64,000 nt of DNA from the NCBI RefSeq assembly GCF_014652535.1, contig NZ_BMYZ01000001.1, positions 372,001 to 436,000 of the forward strand. The letters are read 5' to 3'. The position numbers and the translations under genes are program-made. Positions 8,736 through 18,040 of the stretch are shown here, piece by piece (positions within the stretch are counted from its first letter, which is position 1; each line of letters begins with the position of its first letter). This DNA is from Cellvibrio zantedeschiae (GTDB lineage Bacteria; Pseudomonadota; Gammaproteobacteria; Pseudomonadales; Cellvibrionaceae). The notes below the pieces were generated by a model that had not been told where the DNA came from, made no database searches, and worked only from the letters and a program-made list of their open reading frames with translations.

Positions 8736-11435
8736 ATGAATCTTTCACTAAAAAAACAACTTTCAATCATGGCATCCATTGCCATTATCGCCATTCTTAT
8801 GTTGGCGTTTGTCAGCCACTTATTAGCAAAAAACACGACCGTGGGAAGTGAGCTGCTCGATAAAATTGACAAAACTAATGAGCTAACGGCCGATATAATG
8901 CCACCGCCTATGTTTATGCTTGAAGCTATGATGCGCTTGCAAGAACTGGCGTCGGTAACGCCTGATGCGCGCCCGGAAATTATCGCAGAAGCAAAAAAGC
9001 GGATGACGCAATTTGATGAGCGATACAAACGCTGGCAGTCGGGTAACGATATTCCGCAAGAGCTAAGAGATTACATGGCCACTAAAGTTAATGTGGCTGC
9101 CCAACGTTTTATCACTGTGGCAAGAGAATCTGTGATTCCAGCTGCGCAAGAAAATGATGTACAAAAACTCAATAAAGCTTTGGCAAGTTTGCTCCCTTTA
9201 TATAATGCGCATGAAGATACTATTCAAGAGCTGGTGGTTTTATCCCACAATTTTTCCAGCGAAGAAAAAAAGCTGGCATTAGCTATGGTTAATACCTATC
9301 AGCGCTGGTTTTACATAGTGGCGATATTTTCCATTGCTGCCGTTATGGCTTGTTCATTTTATTTCTCAAAAAATATTTTAACGGGATTGGGTGCAGACCC
9401 TACCGAGTTGCAACACATCGCCAGCCGTGTTGCACGTGGTGATACGGAAATCAAAATACCTGCTGTGAACAATAAGAACAGCGTGCTAGGCGCTATGTCC
9501 AGCATGATCGATTCAATTAAAGCTGGCTTGGTCGTTGCCAATGAGAATGTTCGTATTAAAGAGGCGTTAAATGCGACCTCCTCGAATATTATGATGGCTG
9601 ATTCAGATCGCAATATTATTTATATGAACCGATCTGTTGCGGCTATGTTGCGTGAAGCCGAGGCGGATTTGCGTAAAGCATTACCGCATTTTTCGGTAGA
9701 TAAAATTCTGGGCAGTAACATGGATATTTTCCACCGTAACCCGGCGCATCAAAATAACCTGTTGGCCAATTTGCGTACCACTTATGTAGGCAATATTGTG
9801 GTGGCAGGCCGCAGCTTCCGCTTAGTCGCCAATCCTATTTTCTCCGAACAAGGCGAGCGTTTGGGCTCAGTTGTTGAATGGATAGACCGCACAAAAGAAG
9901 TGGCGGCGGAACATGAAATGAGCCGTATTTTAGGTGCGCTCGAAACAACGACAACTAACGTTATGATTGCTGATTCGGAACGCAAAATTATCTACATGAA
10001 TAAATCGGTGGAAAAAATGTTGCGCGGTGCCGAATCTGACATTCGCTCAGTGCTGCCACAATTTGCGGTAGATAAAATTATTGGCAGCAATATGGATATC
10101 TTTCATAAAAACCCGGCTCATCAAATGAAGCTGCTTGAAAATCTATCAAGCACATATGTTGGAAATATTATTGTTGGCAAGCGTCATTTCCGTTTGGTCG
10201 CCAACCCTATCTTTTCCAAAGATGGCTTGCGTTTAGGATCGGTTGTTGAATGGTTGGATCGCACCCAGGAAGTTGCTGTTGAAAGTGAAGTGAGTGAAGT
10301 AGTGCAAGCTGCGGTGGCCGGTAACTTCAAAGCGCGTATTCCAGTTGAAGGGAAAACCGGCTTCTTCCTTAGCTTGGCTGAGGGATTAAATTCGTTAATG
10401 CAAACTTCTGAGGTCGGCCTGGGCGAAGTTAATCGTGTATTAGGTGCGATTGCCAAAGGTGATTTGACTGAAAAAATCACGGCTGATTATTCCGGGACCT
10501 TTGGCGATTTGAAAAACTATTGCAACCAGACATCTGAAAGCCTGAGTGAAATGATGTCGGATATTCGCACTGCTGCAGAAACAATATTTACTGCCTCTAC
10601 CGAAATTGCTTCAGGTAATGCAGATCTTTCCAGTCGCACTGAACAGCAGGCTGCAAATTTGGAAGAGACTGCATCAAGCATGGAAGAGCTAACCTCAACC
10701 GTTCGATTAAACGCGGATAACGCCAAACAAGCTAATGTACTTGCGGAGCAGGCCTCTCATGTGGCGGTGGACGGAGGTGAGTTGATCCAGCAGGTTGTGG
10801 TGACTATGAGTTCCATTAACGAATCGTCGCAAAAAATTGCAGATATTATTGGTGTTATTGATGGCATTGCGTTCCAAACTAATATACTTGCACTGAATGC
10901 TGCTGTGGAAGCGGCTCGTGCAGGTGATCAAGGCCGCGGTTTTGCTGTTGTAGCCTCAGAAGTGCGTACGCTTGCACAGCGCTCGGCGAATGCAGCAAAA
11001 GATATTAAAGCCCTGATTTCAGATTCCGTTAAAAAAATTGAAAATGGTAATACCCTTGTCGGTAAATCTGGCAACACCATGCGCGAAATTGTCACTTCAA
11101 TAAAACGCGTTAACGACATAATGGCGGAGATTGCCGCCGCATCGGGAGAACAATCTGCCGGTATTGAAGAAGTTTCAACTGCCGTATCGCAAATGGATGA
11201 AATGACCCAGCAAAATGCCGCATTAGTAGAGCAGTCAGCGGCGGCGGCGGAAAGTTTGCAATCCCAGGCAGATCAATTGACACGAAGTGTTGCCAAATTC
11301 CGTCTTTCATCAAATCCTCCGCATCGCTCTTCGCCACCTGCTGCACGTTTGGGCTCCCCAGCCGCTGTTAAACCCGCTGCTACAAAGAAATTATCGCCAC
11401 CCAAGCCGCAAGATGATGAGTGGGAATCCTTTTAA
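8736..11435 (+). CDS. Transmembrane chemoreceptor with tandem PAS domains and a CheR-docking tail
   Basis: This 899-residue receptor has an N-terminal membrane helix (about 10-30), a helical periplasmic sensor (about 35-185), a second helix (about 190-210), a HAMP region, two tandem PAS-like repeats of about 140 residues and a second HAMP-like segment. A methyl-accepting domain almost identical to that of the preceding receptor completes it. The PAS repeats share [17 protein letters not shown] / [17 protein letters not shown] and [14 protein letters not shown]-type motifs. The C terminus is again DDEWESF, a CheR tether. GGGAAG lies upstream of the ATG. The close match between the two signalling domains points to duplication of the 3' half with different sensor modules in front. 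Confidence 0.93.
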   Translation: MNLSLKKQLSIMASIAIIAILMLAFVSHLLAKNTTVGSELLDKIDKTNELTADIMPPPMFMLEAMMRLQELASVTPDARPEIIAEAKKRMTQFDERYKRWQSGNDIPQELRDYMATKVNVAAQRFITVARESVIPAAQENDVQKLNKALASLLPLYNAHEDTIQELVVLSHNFSSEEKKLALAMVNTYQRWFYIVAIFSIAAVMACSFYFSKNILTGLGADPTELQHIASRVARGDTEIKIPAVNNKNSVLGAMSSMIDSIKAGLVVANENVRIKEALNATSSNIMMADSDRNIIYMNRSVAAMLREAEADLRKALPHFSVDKILGSNMDIFHRNPAHQNNLLANLRTTYVGNIVVAGRSFRLVANPIFSEQGERLGSVVEWIDRTKEVAAEHEMSRILGALETTTTNVMIADSERKIIYMNKSVEKMLRGAESDIRSVLPQFAVDKIIGSNMDIFHKNPAHQMKLLENLSSTYVGNIIVGKRHFRLVANPIFSKDGLRLGSVVEWLDRTQEVAVESEVSEVVQAAVAGNFKARIPVEGKTGFFLSLAEGLNSLMQTSEVGLGEVNRVLGAIAKGDLTEKITADYSGTFGDLKNYCNQTSESLSEMMSDIRTAAETIFTASTEIASGNADLSSRTEQQAANLEETASSMEELTSTVRLNADNAKQANVLAEQASHVAVDGGELIQQVVVTMSSINESSQKIADIIGVIDGIAFQTNILALNAAVEAARAGDQGRGFAVVASEVRTLAQRSANAAKDIKALISDSVKKIENGNTLVGKSGNTMREIVTSIKRVNDIMAEIAAASGEQSAGIEEVSTAVSQMDEMTQQNAALVEQSAAAAESLQSQADQLTRSVAKFRLSSNPPHRSSPPAARLGSPAAVKPAATKKLSPPKPQDDEWESF

Positions 11436-11468
11436 AGTGCAACGAGTAAATTAGACGAGGTTTTGCTT

Positions 11469-12314
11469 TTGAGTCACGAGCACGAATTTAGTTACAGCGA
11501 AGCGGACTTTGAAAAAATCCGTAAGGTGATTTATCACAAGGCTGGAATTAATCTGTCTGACAGCAAAAAGCAATTGGTTTACAGCCGTTTGGCGCGCCGG
11601 GTGCGTGCGCTTAAATTGCCGAATTTTAGCGCCTACTTACATTACCTGAACGATAATGAACAGGAACATGAGGAATTTGTTAATGCTTTAACTACAAACC
11701 TCACGGCCTTTTTTCGTGAGCCGCACCATTTCGATATTTTAGCTAACCACATCAACAAGGTTAAAAACCAGAATCGTAAATTGCGAATTTGGTGCGCAGC
11801 ATCCAGTACAGGTGAAGAGCCTTATTCAATTGCTATGACGGCGGTTGAGGCTTACGGAACCTATGAGCCGCCAATCGAAATTATTGCGTCAGATATTGAT
11901 AGCAATGTGTTGCGTGAAGCTAGTGCTGGTATTTATTCATTGGCTCGCCTTGAATCCTTGAGTCTTACGCAAAAAAAGCAATTTTTTCAGCGTGGTAAGG
12001 GCAGCAATTCTGGCAAAGCGCGAGTTGTGGAAGAATTACGCAACCTCATCGATTTTAAAAAAATTAATCTCCTGGATTCCCAGTGGCCACTTCAGCCACC
12101 CTTCGACATTATTTTTTGCCGCAATGTCATGATTTATTTTGATAAAGCAACACAGCTAAGTGTCCTGGAACGCATGACAAAATTAATGCGACCTGATGGT
12201 TTGTATATCGCCGGACATTCGGAAAGTTTTTCCCAGGCCGCGCATTTGGTAAAGCTTGTGGGTAAGACGACCTATACATTGGTTACGCGGAAGGATGCTG
12301 CAAATGAAATTTGA
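11469..12314 (+). CDS. cheR: Chemoreceptor glutamate methyltransferase CheR
   Basis: CheR methylates glutamates on receptors using S-adenosylmethionine. This 281-residue protein has the N-terminal helical domain (EADFEKIRKVIYHKAGI) and the methyltransferase core with WCAASSTGEEPYSIAMTAVE and DIIFCRNVMIYFD. I chose the TTG at 11469 because the GACGAGG site ending at 11460 then has an 8-base spacing; the TTG at 11463 would be too close. Both upstream receptors carry the pentapeptide it is expected to bind. Its 3' end overlaps the start of cheD by 11 bases. Confidence 0.93.
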   Translation: MSHEHEFSYSEADFEKIRKVIYHKAGINLSDSKKQLVYSRLARRVRALKLPNFSAYLHYLNDNEQEHEEFVNALTTNLTAFFREPHHFDILANHINKVKNQNRKLRIWCAASSTGEEPYSIAMTAVEAYGTYEPPIEIIASDIDSNVLREASAGIYSLARLESLSLTQKKQFFQRGKGSNSGKARVVEELRNLIDFKKINLLDSQWPLQPPFDIIFCRNVMIYFDKATQLSVLERMTKLMRPDGLYIAGHSESFSQAAHLVKLVGKTTYTLVTRKDAANEI

Positions 12315-12912
12315 TGATAATGAGCACTTAGCTCCCACGACTTATTACGATCGCCACTTTGAAAAAGATGCGGTAAAAATTTTACCTGGCGAATACTACG
12401 TAACCAAAAGCGACAAATTGATCGTTACGGTATTGGGCTCTTGTGTGGCGGTTTGCTTGCGCGACAAAATAAATAATTGTGGCGGCATGAATCATTTTTT
12501 GTTGCCTAATGATGGCAGTGTGGAAACGGGGTTGTTAACCGAATCTGCACGCTATGGTGTTTACGCTATGGAGATTCTTATTAATCATTTGTTGAAGTTG
12601 GGTGCACAAAGAAACCGCTTGGAAGCAAAAGTATTTGGTGGCGGGAATGTTTTGCCGGGCATGACCATCAATAATGTTGGCCAACGCAACGCTGAGTTTG
12701 TGCTGGATTATTTGCATAACGAATCTATTCCTGTAGTAGCAAAGGATTTGCTGGATCAATTCCCTCGTAAGGTCTACTTCTTTAGCCATACCGGAAAAGT
12801 GATGGTGAAAAAACTGAAATCTGTGCATAACACTACGATTATGGACCGCGAGAGTGAATACCGTATGCGTGTTAAATACACACCCAAAAGTGGCGAGGTG
12901 GATTTATTTTGA
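12304..12912 (+). CDS. cheD: Chemoreceptor glutamine deamidase CheD
   Basis: CheD converts receptor glutamines to glutamates. In this 202-residue protein the conserved catalytic Cys and His are visible in TVLGSCVAVCLRD and GGMNHFLLP, together with the FGGGNVLPGM loop. The ATG at 12304 is chosen because a GGAAGG site lies 9 bases upstream; an ATG at 12295 would abut that site. The start lies inside the end of cheR, indicating translational coupling. The C-terminal tail SGEVDLF closely resembles the SGDVELF tail of the first receptor in the window. Confidence 0.93.
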   Translation: MKFDDNEHLAPTTYYDRHFEKDAVKILPGEYYVTKSDKLIVTVLGSCVAVCLRDKINNCGGMNHFLLPNDGSVETGLLTESARYGVYAMEILINHLLKLGAQRNRLEAKVFGGGNVLPGMTINNVGQRNAEFVLDYLHNESIPVVAKDLLDQFPRKVYFFSHTGKVMVKKLKSVHNTTIMDRESEYRMRVKYTPKSGEVDLF

Positions 12913-12943
12913 ATAATCAAAGCATGGCGCATGGTGATTCAAA

Positions 12944-14011
12944 TTGACGATTAAAGTGTTAGTTGTAGATGACTCTGCATTGGTTCGGAGCCTGCTAGCA
13001 GAAATTATTCGCAATGCACCGGGATTTAGCTTGGTGGGAGCGGCACCGGACGCTTATGTAGCGCGCGATATGGTTAAAGAATTTTCACCCGATGTAATTA
13101 CGCTTGATATTGAAATGCCGCGTATGGATGGGCTTACTTTCCTGGAAAAATTAATGGTGGCGCGCCCCACGCCGGTTGTGATGATATCTACGCTTACGGA
13201 AGCCGGCGCTGACGCAACTCTGTATGCGATGGAATTGGGTGCAGTAGATTTTATTCCTAAACCCAAATTGGGGATTACTGAAGGCTTCCGTGAGTATGCC
13301 GAATTAATCTTAGAAAAATTGGCGGCCGCTGCCAAAGTCAAAGTAAAGCAAAGAAAACATGTTGCCACGCGCGCAGCGGTGAATCCAAGCGAAAAAATAC
13401 CTAAAGAGCGTTTGCACAGCACAGAAAAAATAATTGCTATAGGGGCTTCTACCGGTGGCACAGAAGCGATTAAAGATGTGTTGCTGCAATTGCCTGCCAA
13501 TGTTCCCGGTATTGTTATGACACAACATATGCCGCCCGGGTTTACCCGTACCTTTGCGGAGCGCTTAAATAAATTAAGCAACCTACATGTGACTGAGGCT
13601 AAAGGTGGAGAGCGAATTTTACCGGGCCATGCTTATTTGGCGCCTGGTGGTTTTCATTTATTGGTAGTGCGTTCTGGTGCGGATTACATGATTAAATTAT
13701 CCGAGTCAGAATTAGTTCACCGCCATCGTCCTGCGGTAGACGTCATGATGGAATCTGTCGCTAGTGCTGGTGGTAAAAATGTAATAGGTGTTTTGTTAAC
13801 AGGGATGGGTAAGGATGGTGCCAAGGGGATGTTAAGTATCCGCAATCAAGGCGGCTACACTTTTTCACAGGATGAACAGAGTTGCGTTGTATATGGAATG
13901 CCTAAGGAGGCTGTAAATATAGGCGGTGTGGATGAAGTGGTTGAACTGGAAAACATGGGCGCTGCAATTTTAGGCAAACTAAAAATGATGGGAGCTGGCA
14001 ACCGTTTATAA
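12944..14011 (+). CDS. cheB: Chemoreceptor methylesterase/response regulator CheB
   Basis: CheB removes receptor methyl groups after CheA phosphorylates its receiver. The 355-residue protein has a receiver domain with VVDDSA and phospho-acceptor Asp55, a linker, and the esterase domain with the triad Ser169 (GASTGGTEA), His195 (TQHMPPGF) and Asp291 (GMGKDGAKGM). Translation must begin at the TTG at 12944: no in-frame ATG or GTG lies before the essential first strand. It closes the chemosensory operon and is convergent with the diguanylate cyclase gene 44 bases away. Confidence 0.94.
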   Translation: MTIKVLVVDDSALVRSLLAEIIRNAPGFSLVGAAPDAYVARDMVKEFSPDVITLDIEMPRMDGLTFLEKLMVARPTPVVMISTLTEAGADATLYAMELGAVDFIPKPKLGITEGFREYAELILEKLAAAAKVKVKQRKHVATRAAVNPSEKIPKERLHSTEKIIAIGASTGGTEAIKDVLLQLPANVPGIVMTQHMPPGFTRTFAERLNKLSNLHVTEAKGGERILPGHAYLAPGGFHLLVVRSGADYMIKLSESELVHRHRPAVDVMMESVASAGGKNVIGVLLTGMGKDGAKGMLSIRNQGGYTFSQDEQSCVVYGMPKEAVNIGGVDEVVELENMGAAILGKLKMMGAGNRL

Positions 14012-14055
14012 TTGAATCCATGTCATGTGAACGCATTATTTAATTTTGCATCAAT

Positions 14056-15771
14056 TTAAGTGGCATCTCCTGTCATGCTGGCGCACACCACATTTCGGCC
14101 TCGTTCTTTTGCTCTATAAAGTGCTTCATCCGCGAATTTAATTTGATCGATAAAGGCGTTCATACCTGTGTTTTCAGCGATGCCTGCACTAAAGCTAACA
14201 TTAAACGACAGATTATCACTTTTAAAATTAATCAAGCTAAATGCTTTGCGCAGGCTGTTAATCAGATTGCCTGCATCGTGAATATTCATATCAGGCATGA
14301 TTAATAAAAATTCTTCGCCACCAAAGCGACCAATGTAATCGGTGACGCGCAAGCGCTGCTGTAATAATTGCGCAAGGGCTTTAATAACACGGTCTCCGGT
14401 TAAATGCCCATAGGTATCGTTGACGGATTTAAACTTATCAATATCAATCATAGCTATGGTAAACGTAGTGTCTTTACGTTTGCATTGCATAAACACGCGC
14501 TCGGCTGCCAATTGAATTTGCGCATGGTTGAGTAGGCCGGTGAGGCTGTCTTGATACATCATTGCGGTTAATATTTTTGCGCGATCAACACGGCTGCGCA
14601 CATGACGCACCAACTCTTCCGGTGGCATACCTTTAGACAGCAAATCATCGGAACCAATTTCCAACAAATCTGTTTTCTTGTCGGGATGAGCATTCGCCGA
14701 TAAAAACAAAATAGGAATTGTTTGGAATTGTTCTTGTTGTCGCACCACAGCAGCCAGTTCGTCGCCGTTAACATCGGGCATATTCAAATCCAGTAAAAGT
14801 AGATCCGGCATGCTGGATTGCAATATTGGCAGAACACCGTAAGGATTAGTTTCTATAGTAACTTTCATGCCGGCTTGTTCAAGAATGGTGGCATAAAATT
14901 CGGCGATTGAAATTTGATCGTCAACAATCAGTATGTGTGTGGGTTTGTTGATATTTAAATTTAAGTGATTGCGAATCATACCCACGAGCGAAGGAATATC
15001 TGCCGGTTTTGTAACATAGGAATGAATGCCAGCGCGCACAGAATGCAAGCGACTGGTGAAGTCATCTTTTCCGGAAAACACAAATACCTTAATGCCGCGC
15101 TCCACGAAAGTACGCGCTGCGTCGAAAAAGTCTTCAAGACTACCGCTGGGAATCATTAGATCCAGAATAATTAAGCTGGGCTGTTTATGTTGAACGGCAG
15201 CCACCAATTTATCCATGGAGCGAAAGTGCTTGGACTTAAAGCCGTAGCTTAAAAGGTTTTGTAGCAATAACTCAGGGGCGGTGGTTTCGCTGTCTAGATA
15301 GTAAATTAAAATATCTTGCGCAACCAAGCCCGAATTTTTTGTTTGCGTTAGCTGCTTGTCCAGGTCGCTAAAGTCAGCCGCAGTTTCATCCAGTTGAACA
15401 ATATTTTTATTGCTTTTTCCCGGATTCATATCTGGTGAAATGAGGGCTTTTAAAGCATTGATTGAGGAATTTACAGAATGAATAAGACTAAGGTCAGGCT
15501 TAAACGTTGGGTCTTTTTCGTTAAGCAGTGGTTTTAAAAAAACTTCCAGGACTCTGGCAGTTTTGCTGACGTCAGAAAAACCAAAAGTGCCACTTGTACC
15601 AATCAAGCTGTGTAAATTCCTGTGTAATATCACCATGGTATCGGGCTGCCATTGTCCACATAGTGCCTGCCAGTCATTGGCAATAGCTTCCAGCTTGGCA
15701 GGGAGTTGCGCCTTATATTCACCTTTTAATTTTTCCAGGTGTAACTCGAAACTGCTTTTTTCTACGGTCAT
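14056..15771 (-). CDS. Diguanylate cyclase with Hpt and two receiver domains
   Basis: This 571-residue protein starts with an Hpt-like domain (His54 in LHSLIGTSGTFGF; the usual Lys after HxL is Ile). A receiver with an incomplete acidic pocket but intact Asp (LIILDLMIP) and Lys follows, then a complete receiver (HILIVDDQ, LLLLDLNMPDVNG). The C-terminal GGDEF domain is of the active GGEEF type. RVTD lies exactly five residues before GGEEF, so the inhibitory I-site is present. It should make c-di-GMP, controlled by phosphorylation and product feedback. It lies 23 bases after a sensor kinase gene that lacks a receiver, a likely phosphate donor. Confidence 0.9.
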   Translation of the reverse strand: MTVEKSSFELHLEKLKGEYKAQLPAKLEAIANDWQALCGQWQPDTMVILHRNLHSLIGTSGTFGFSDVSKTARVLEVFLKPLLNEKDPTFKPDLSLIHSVNSSINALKALISPDMNPGKSNKNIVQLDETAADFSDLDKQLTQTKNSGLVAQDILIYYLDSETTAPELLLQNLLSYGFKSKHFRSMDKLVAAVQHKQPSLIILDLMIPSGSLEDFFDAARTFVERGIKVFVFSGKDDFTSRLHSVRAGIHSYVTKPADIPSLVGMIRNHLNLNINKPTHILIVDDQISIAEFYATILEQAGMKVTIETNPYGVLPILQSSMPDLLLLDLNMPDVNGDELAAVVRQQEQFQTIPILFLSANAHPDKKTDLLEIGSDDLLSKGMPPEELVRHVRSRVDRAKILTAMMYQDSLTGLLNHAQIQLAAERVFMQCKRKDTTFTIAMIDIDKFKSVNDTYGHLTGDRVIKALAQLLQQRLRVTDYIGRFGGEEFLLIMPDMNIHDAGNLINSLRKAFSLINFKSDNLSFNVSFSAGIAENTGMNAFIDQIKFADEALYRAKERGRNVVCASMTGDAT

Positions 15772-15794
15772 AGTGATCTGCTGTCGCCTAATGA

Positions 15795-18038
15795 TTAATG
15801 CGCTATGGGCAATTCAAAATAAAATGAACTGCCCTGTCCAAGGTTGCTGGTAAAACCAATTTTACCGCCCATTTTTTCAATCAATTCTTTGCTGATGGTT
15901 AACCCAATGCCGCTACCATCTTTTTGTCGCGAACTAGAACTATCGGCTTGGGTGAAGCTTCTAAAAATATTGGGCTTAAATTCCGGAGCTATACCTGTGC
16001 CGTAATCAGTCACCAAAATCTTAACGAGATTGGAAGTTTTGGATATAGACAGATCTACGTTGGAATGTGGGTGAGAAAATTTCGCTGCGTTTGACAGCAA
16101 ATGGGTCAGAACTTGTTGAGTTCGCGCTTCATCTGCGTAAATGTGACATTTTTCCTCTGCACTACTGATTTGAAATCGCACATTATGTTTGTCGGCAATA
16201 TATTGATTGGCAGCAATGCTTTTTTCGACAAGCGTTACAGCATCAAAATTTTTGTAATCAAATTCGATTTTGTTGGACAACAATTTATCCATATCTAATA
16301 AATCATTAATAAGATTCTGCAGGCGGATACTATTTTGTTTTGCAATCTGGATTAGATTGCTAATTTTGTCTGGCAATGTGCCAAGGCTTCCACTTTCGAT
16401 AATGGCAAGCGATGCAGAAATAGACGTCAGCGGTGTGCGAAGTTCATGGCTCACCGTGGCGATAAATTCGTTTTTCAATTTGTCGGTATGCTTGCGGTCG
16501 CTAATGTCACGAATCACACCAACGTAAGCAATATCAACTTCGCCCTGAATCGCTGACAAAGCCAATTCCATTTCAAATTCTTTTCCGTTTTTGCGCAAGC
16601 CAACCATCTCTTGGCCAACATCCAGAATTTCGCTAATATTTTTGATGGGGTTTTGTTCGTTCTGGTTACGCGCATATTTCGGTAACAGCTTGAGTAAGCT
16701 GCTGCCAATAATTTGATTAGCACGGTAACCAAATATGACTTCAGCCGCGTGATTAAAGCTGGTAATGATTCCGCTTTCATTGAGTGTAATTATGCCGTCG
16801 AAAGCGCCGTCCAAAATCGCCTGAGTATGTTTTGCCTGACGCTTGATATTTTCTTCATCAATAACATGTTGGCGCCGGTGGGCTATAGCAATCATAAATT
16901 GCGAGATCAAACTGGTAACGGGTTTTAAATTTTCAATATGTGCTTCGGTATAGCCAGTTTCTTTATTAGCCAAACCCAGCATGGCGACCTGCTGTCCATT
17001 ATTAAAAATGGGTATGCCAACAAACGCAGTAATCGGTGGGTGCCCCTTAGGTGTTCCACCTGCGCGCATATCGCTAGCGGGATTGTTGCTGATGATAGGT
17101 TTGCCAGATGTTAGTGCCGCGCCAAATAATGTATTGAGGTTAGAGAACTTCATACCCTGAGTTTTGTAATTGTTGTAAGCGGCTCGGCTGGCTTTATCCC
17201 AGGCAATATTTGTCATTGCGATCATATTTAAATACGGATCTTGCTCTTCGCTGTATTTGACCTCGCCGATAAAACCAAATTGGCTTCCCGTCAGCTTCAC
17301 CACATTTTCCAACAAATGTTCAAAGGTTTTATTGTCATCATTAGCGGCGATAAAAAGCGTTTGTGTCTGGCTTACAATTTTGCTCATTTGTTGCTGTTGC
17401 AAGCGATCATTGCCCCATTCAATCAGACGCGCATTTTGGGCAAAACTGTTTTCCAGTTGTTGGCGCGCGCGCGCAGAAGCAGAAAGTACAAACACAATAA
17501 ACAAAGCCACCATAATGCTCATGGATACGGCGATTTGCCCTTGTTCTGCATGCAGCCTAAGGCTGAGTGGAACTATCGCCAATGTCACAAAGCCAACGGC
17601 TGATAGTTTGTCGATTGCAAGAGTCGTGAGTGAACCACTGGCTACACCCGCAAGGGTGAACGCGAGCAGCGCTTGGTAGGTAGTGTTGAAGCTGGCAAAC
17701 ATAAAGTAGGAAGCGCTGCCCCACATGAGGCCCCCGAGCAGGGCGCCGATACGAAATGTTGTCAGCCAATAACGCGGGCTAAAATTTGATTCGGTGTTGC
17801 GCCAAAAAAACCAGTTCACCGTACGCAAGACCATGGCGCACATCATGAAAATATTCCACAGAATTAAATCGCCTTGGCCGATGATGTTCCAGTGGGAAAG
17901 GGTCAGTAATAAATCCAGAATTAAAGTCACCCCTATCGACAAGGGGATGCCGTTATAGAGGGCGCGCACACGTTCTTCGATCAGCGATCTATGCTGAAGT
18001 TGGGGGGCGTTTGCGTTTTCTGAAGTAGGTATTTCCAT
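15795..18038 (-). CDS. Membrane sensor histidine kinase with multi-pass N terminus, GAF and PAS domains
   Basis: The first 205 or so residues of this 747-residue protein contain six or seven hydrophobic segments, resembling an integral membrane sensor domain. A GAF-like domain (about 235-385, with the PISNNPASDMRAGG segment), a PAS domain (about 405-510, SGIITSFNHAAEVIFGY), the HisKA helix with the phospho-His in ATVSHELRTPLTSI, and an HATPase_c domain (GTGIAPEF, GSGIGLTISKELIE) follow. There is no receiver. The gene starts 2 bases after the preceding kinase gene ends and is followed by the cyclase, so the three are probably co-transcribed. The signal is unknown. Confidence 0.88.
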   Translation of the reverse strand: MEIPTSENANAPQLQHRSLIEERVRALYNGIPLSIGVTLILDLLLTLSHWNIIGQGDLILWNIFMMCAMVLRTVNWFFWRNTESNFSPRYWLTTFRIGALLGGLMWGSASYFMFASFNTTYQALLAFTLAGVASGSLTTLAIDKLSAVGFVTLAIVPLSLRLHAEQGQIAVSMSIMVALFIVFVLSASARARQQLENSFAQNARLIEWGNDRLQQQQMSKIVSQTQTLFIAANDDNKTFEHLLENVVKLTGSQFGFIGEVKYSEEQDPYLNMIAMTNIAWDKASRAAYNNYKTQGMKFSNLNTLFGAALTSGKPIISNNPASDMRAGGTPKGHPPITAFVGIPIFNNGQQVAMLGLANKETGYTEAHIENLKPVTSLISQFMIAIAHRRQHVIDEENIKRQAKHTQAILDGAFDGIITLNESGIITSFNHAAEVIFGYRANQIIGSSLLKLLPKYARNQNEQNPIKNISEILDVGQEMVGLRKNGKEFEMELALSAIQGEVDIAYVGVIRDISDRKHTDKLKNEFIATVSHELRTPLTSISASLAIIESGSLGTLPDKISNLIQIAKQNSIRLQNLINDLLDMDKLLSNKIEFDYKNFDAVTLVEKSIAANQYIADKHNVRFQISSAEEKCHIYADEARTQQVLTHLLSNAAKFSHPHSNVDLSISKTSNLVKILVTDYGTGIAPEFKPNIFRSFTQADSSSSRQKDGSGIGLTISKELIEKMGGKIGFTSNLGQGSSFYFELPIAH

Positions 18039-18040
18039 AG

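Noticed and set aside
13054-13581. A 175-codon minus-strand frame in cheB
   Set aside because: It is a shadow of cheB, where catalytic residues are all in place on the plus strand.
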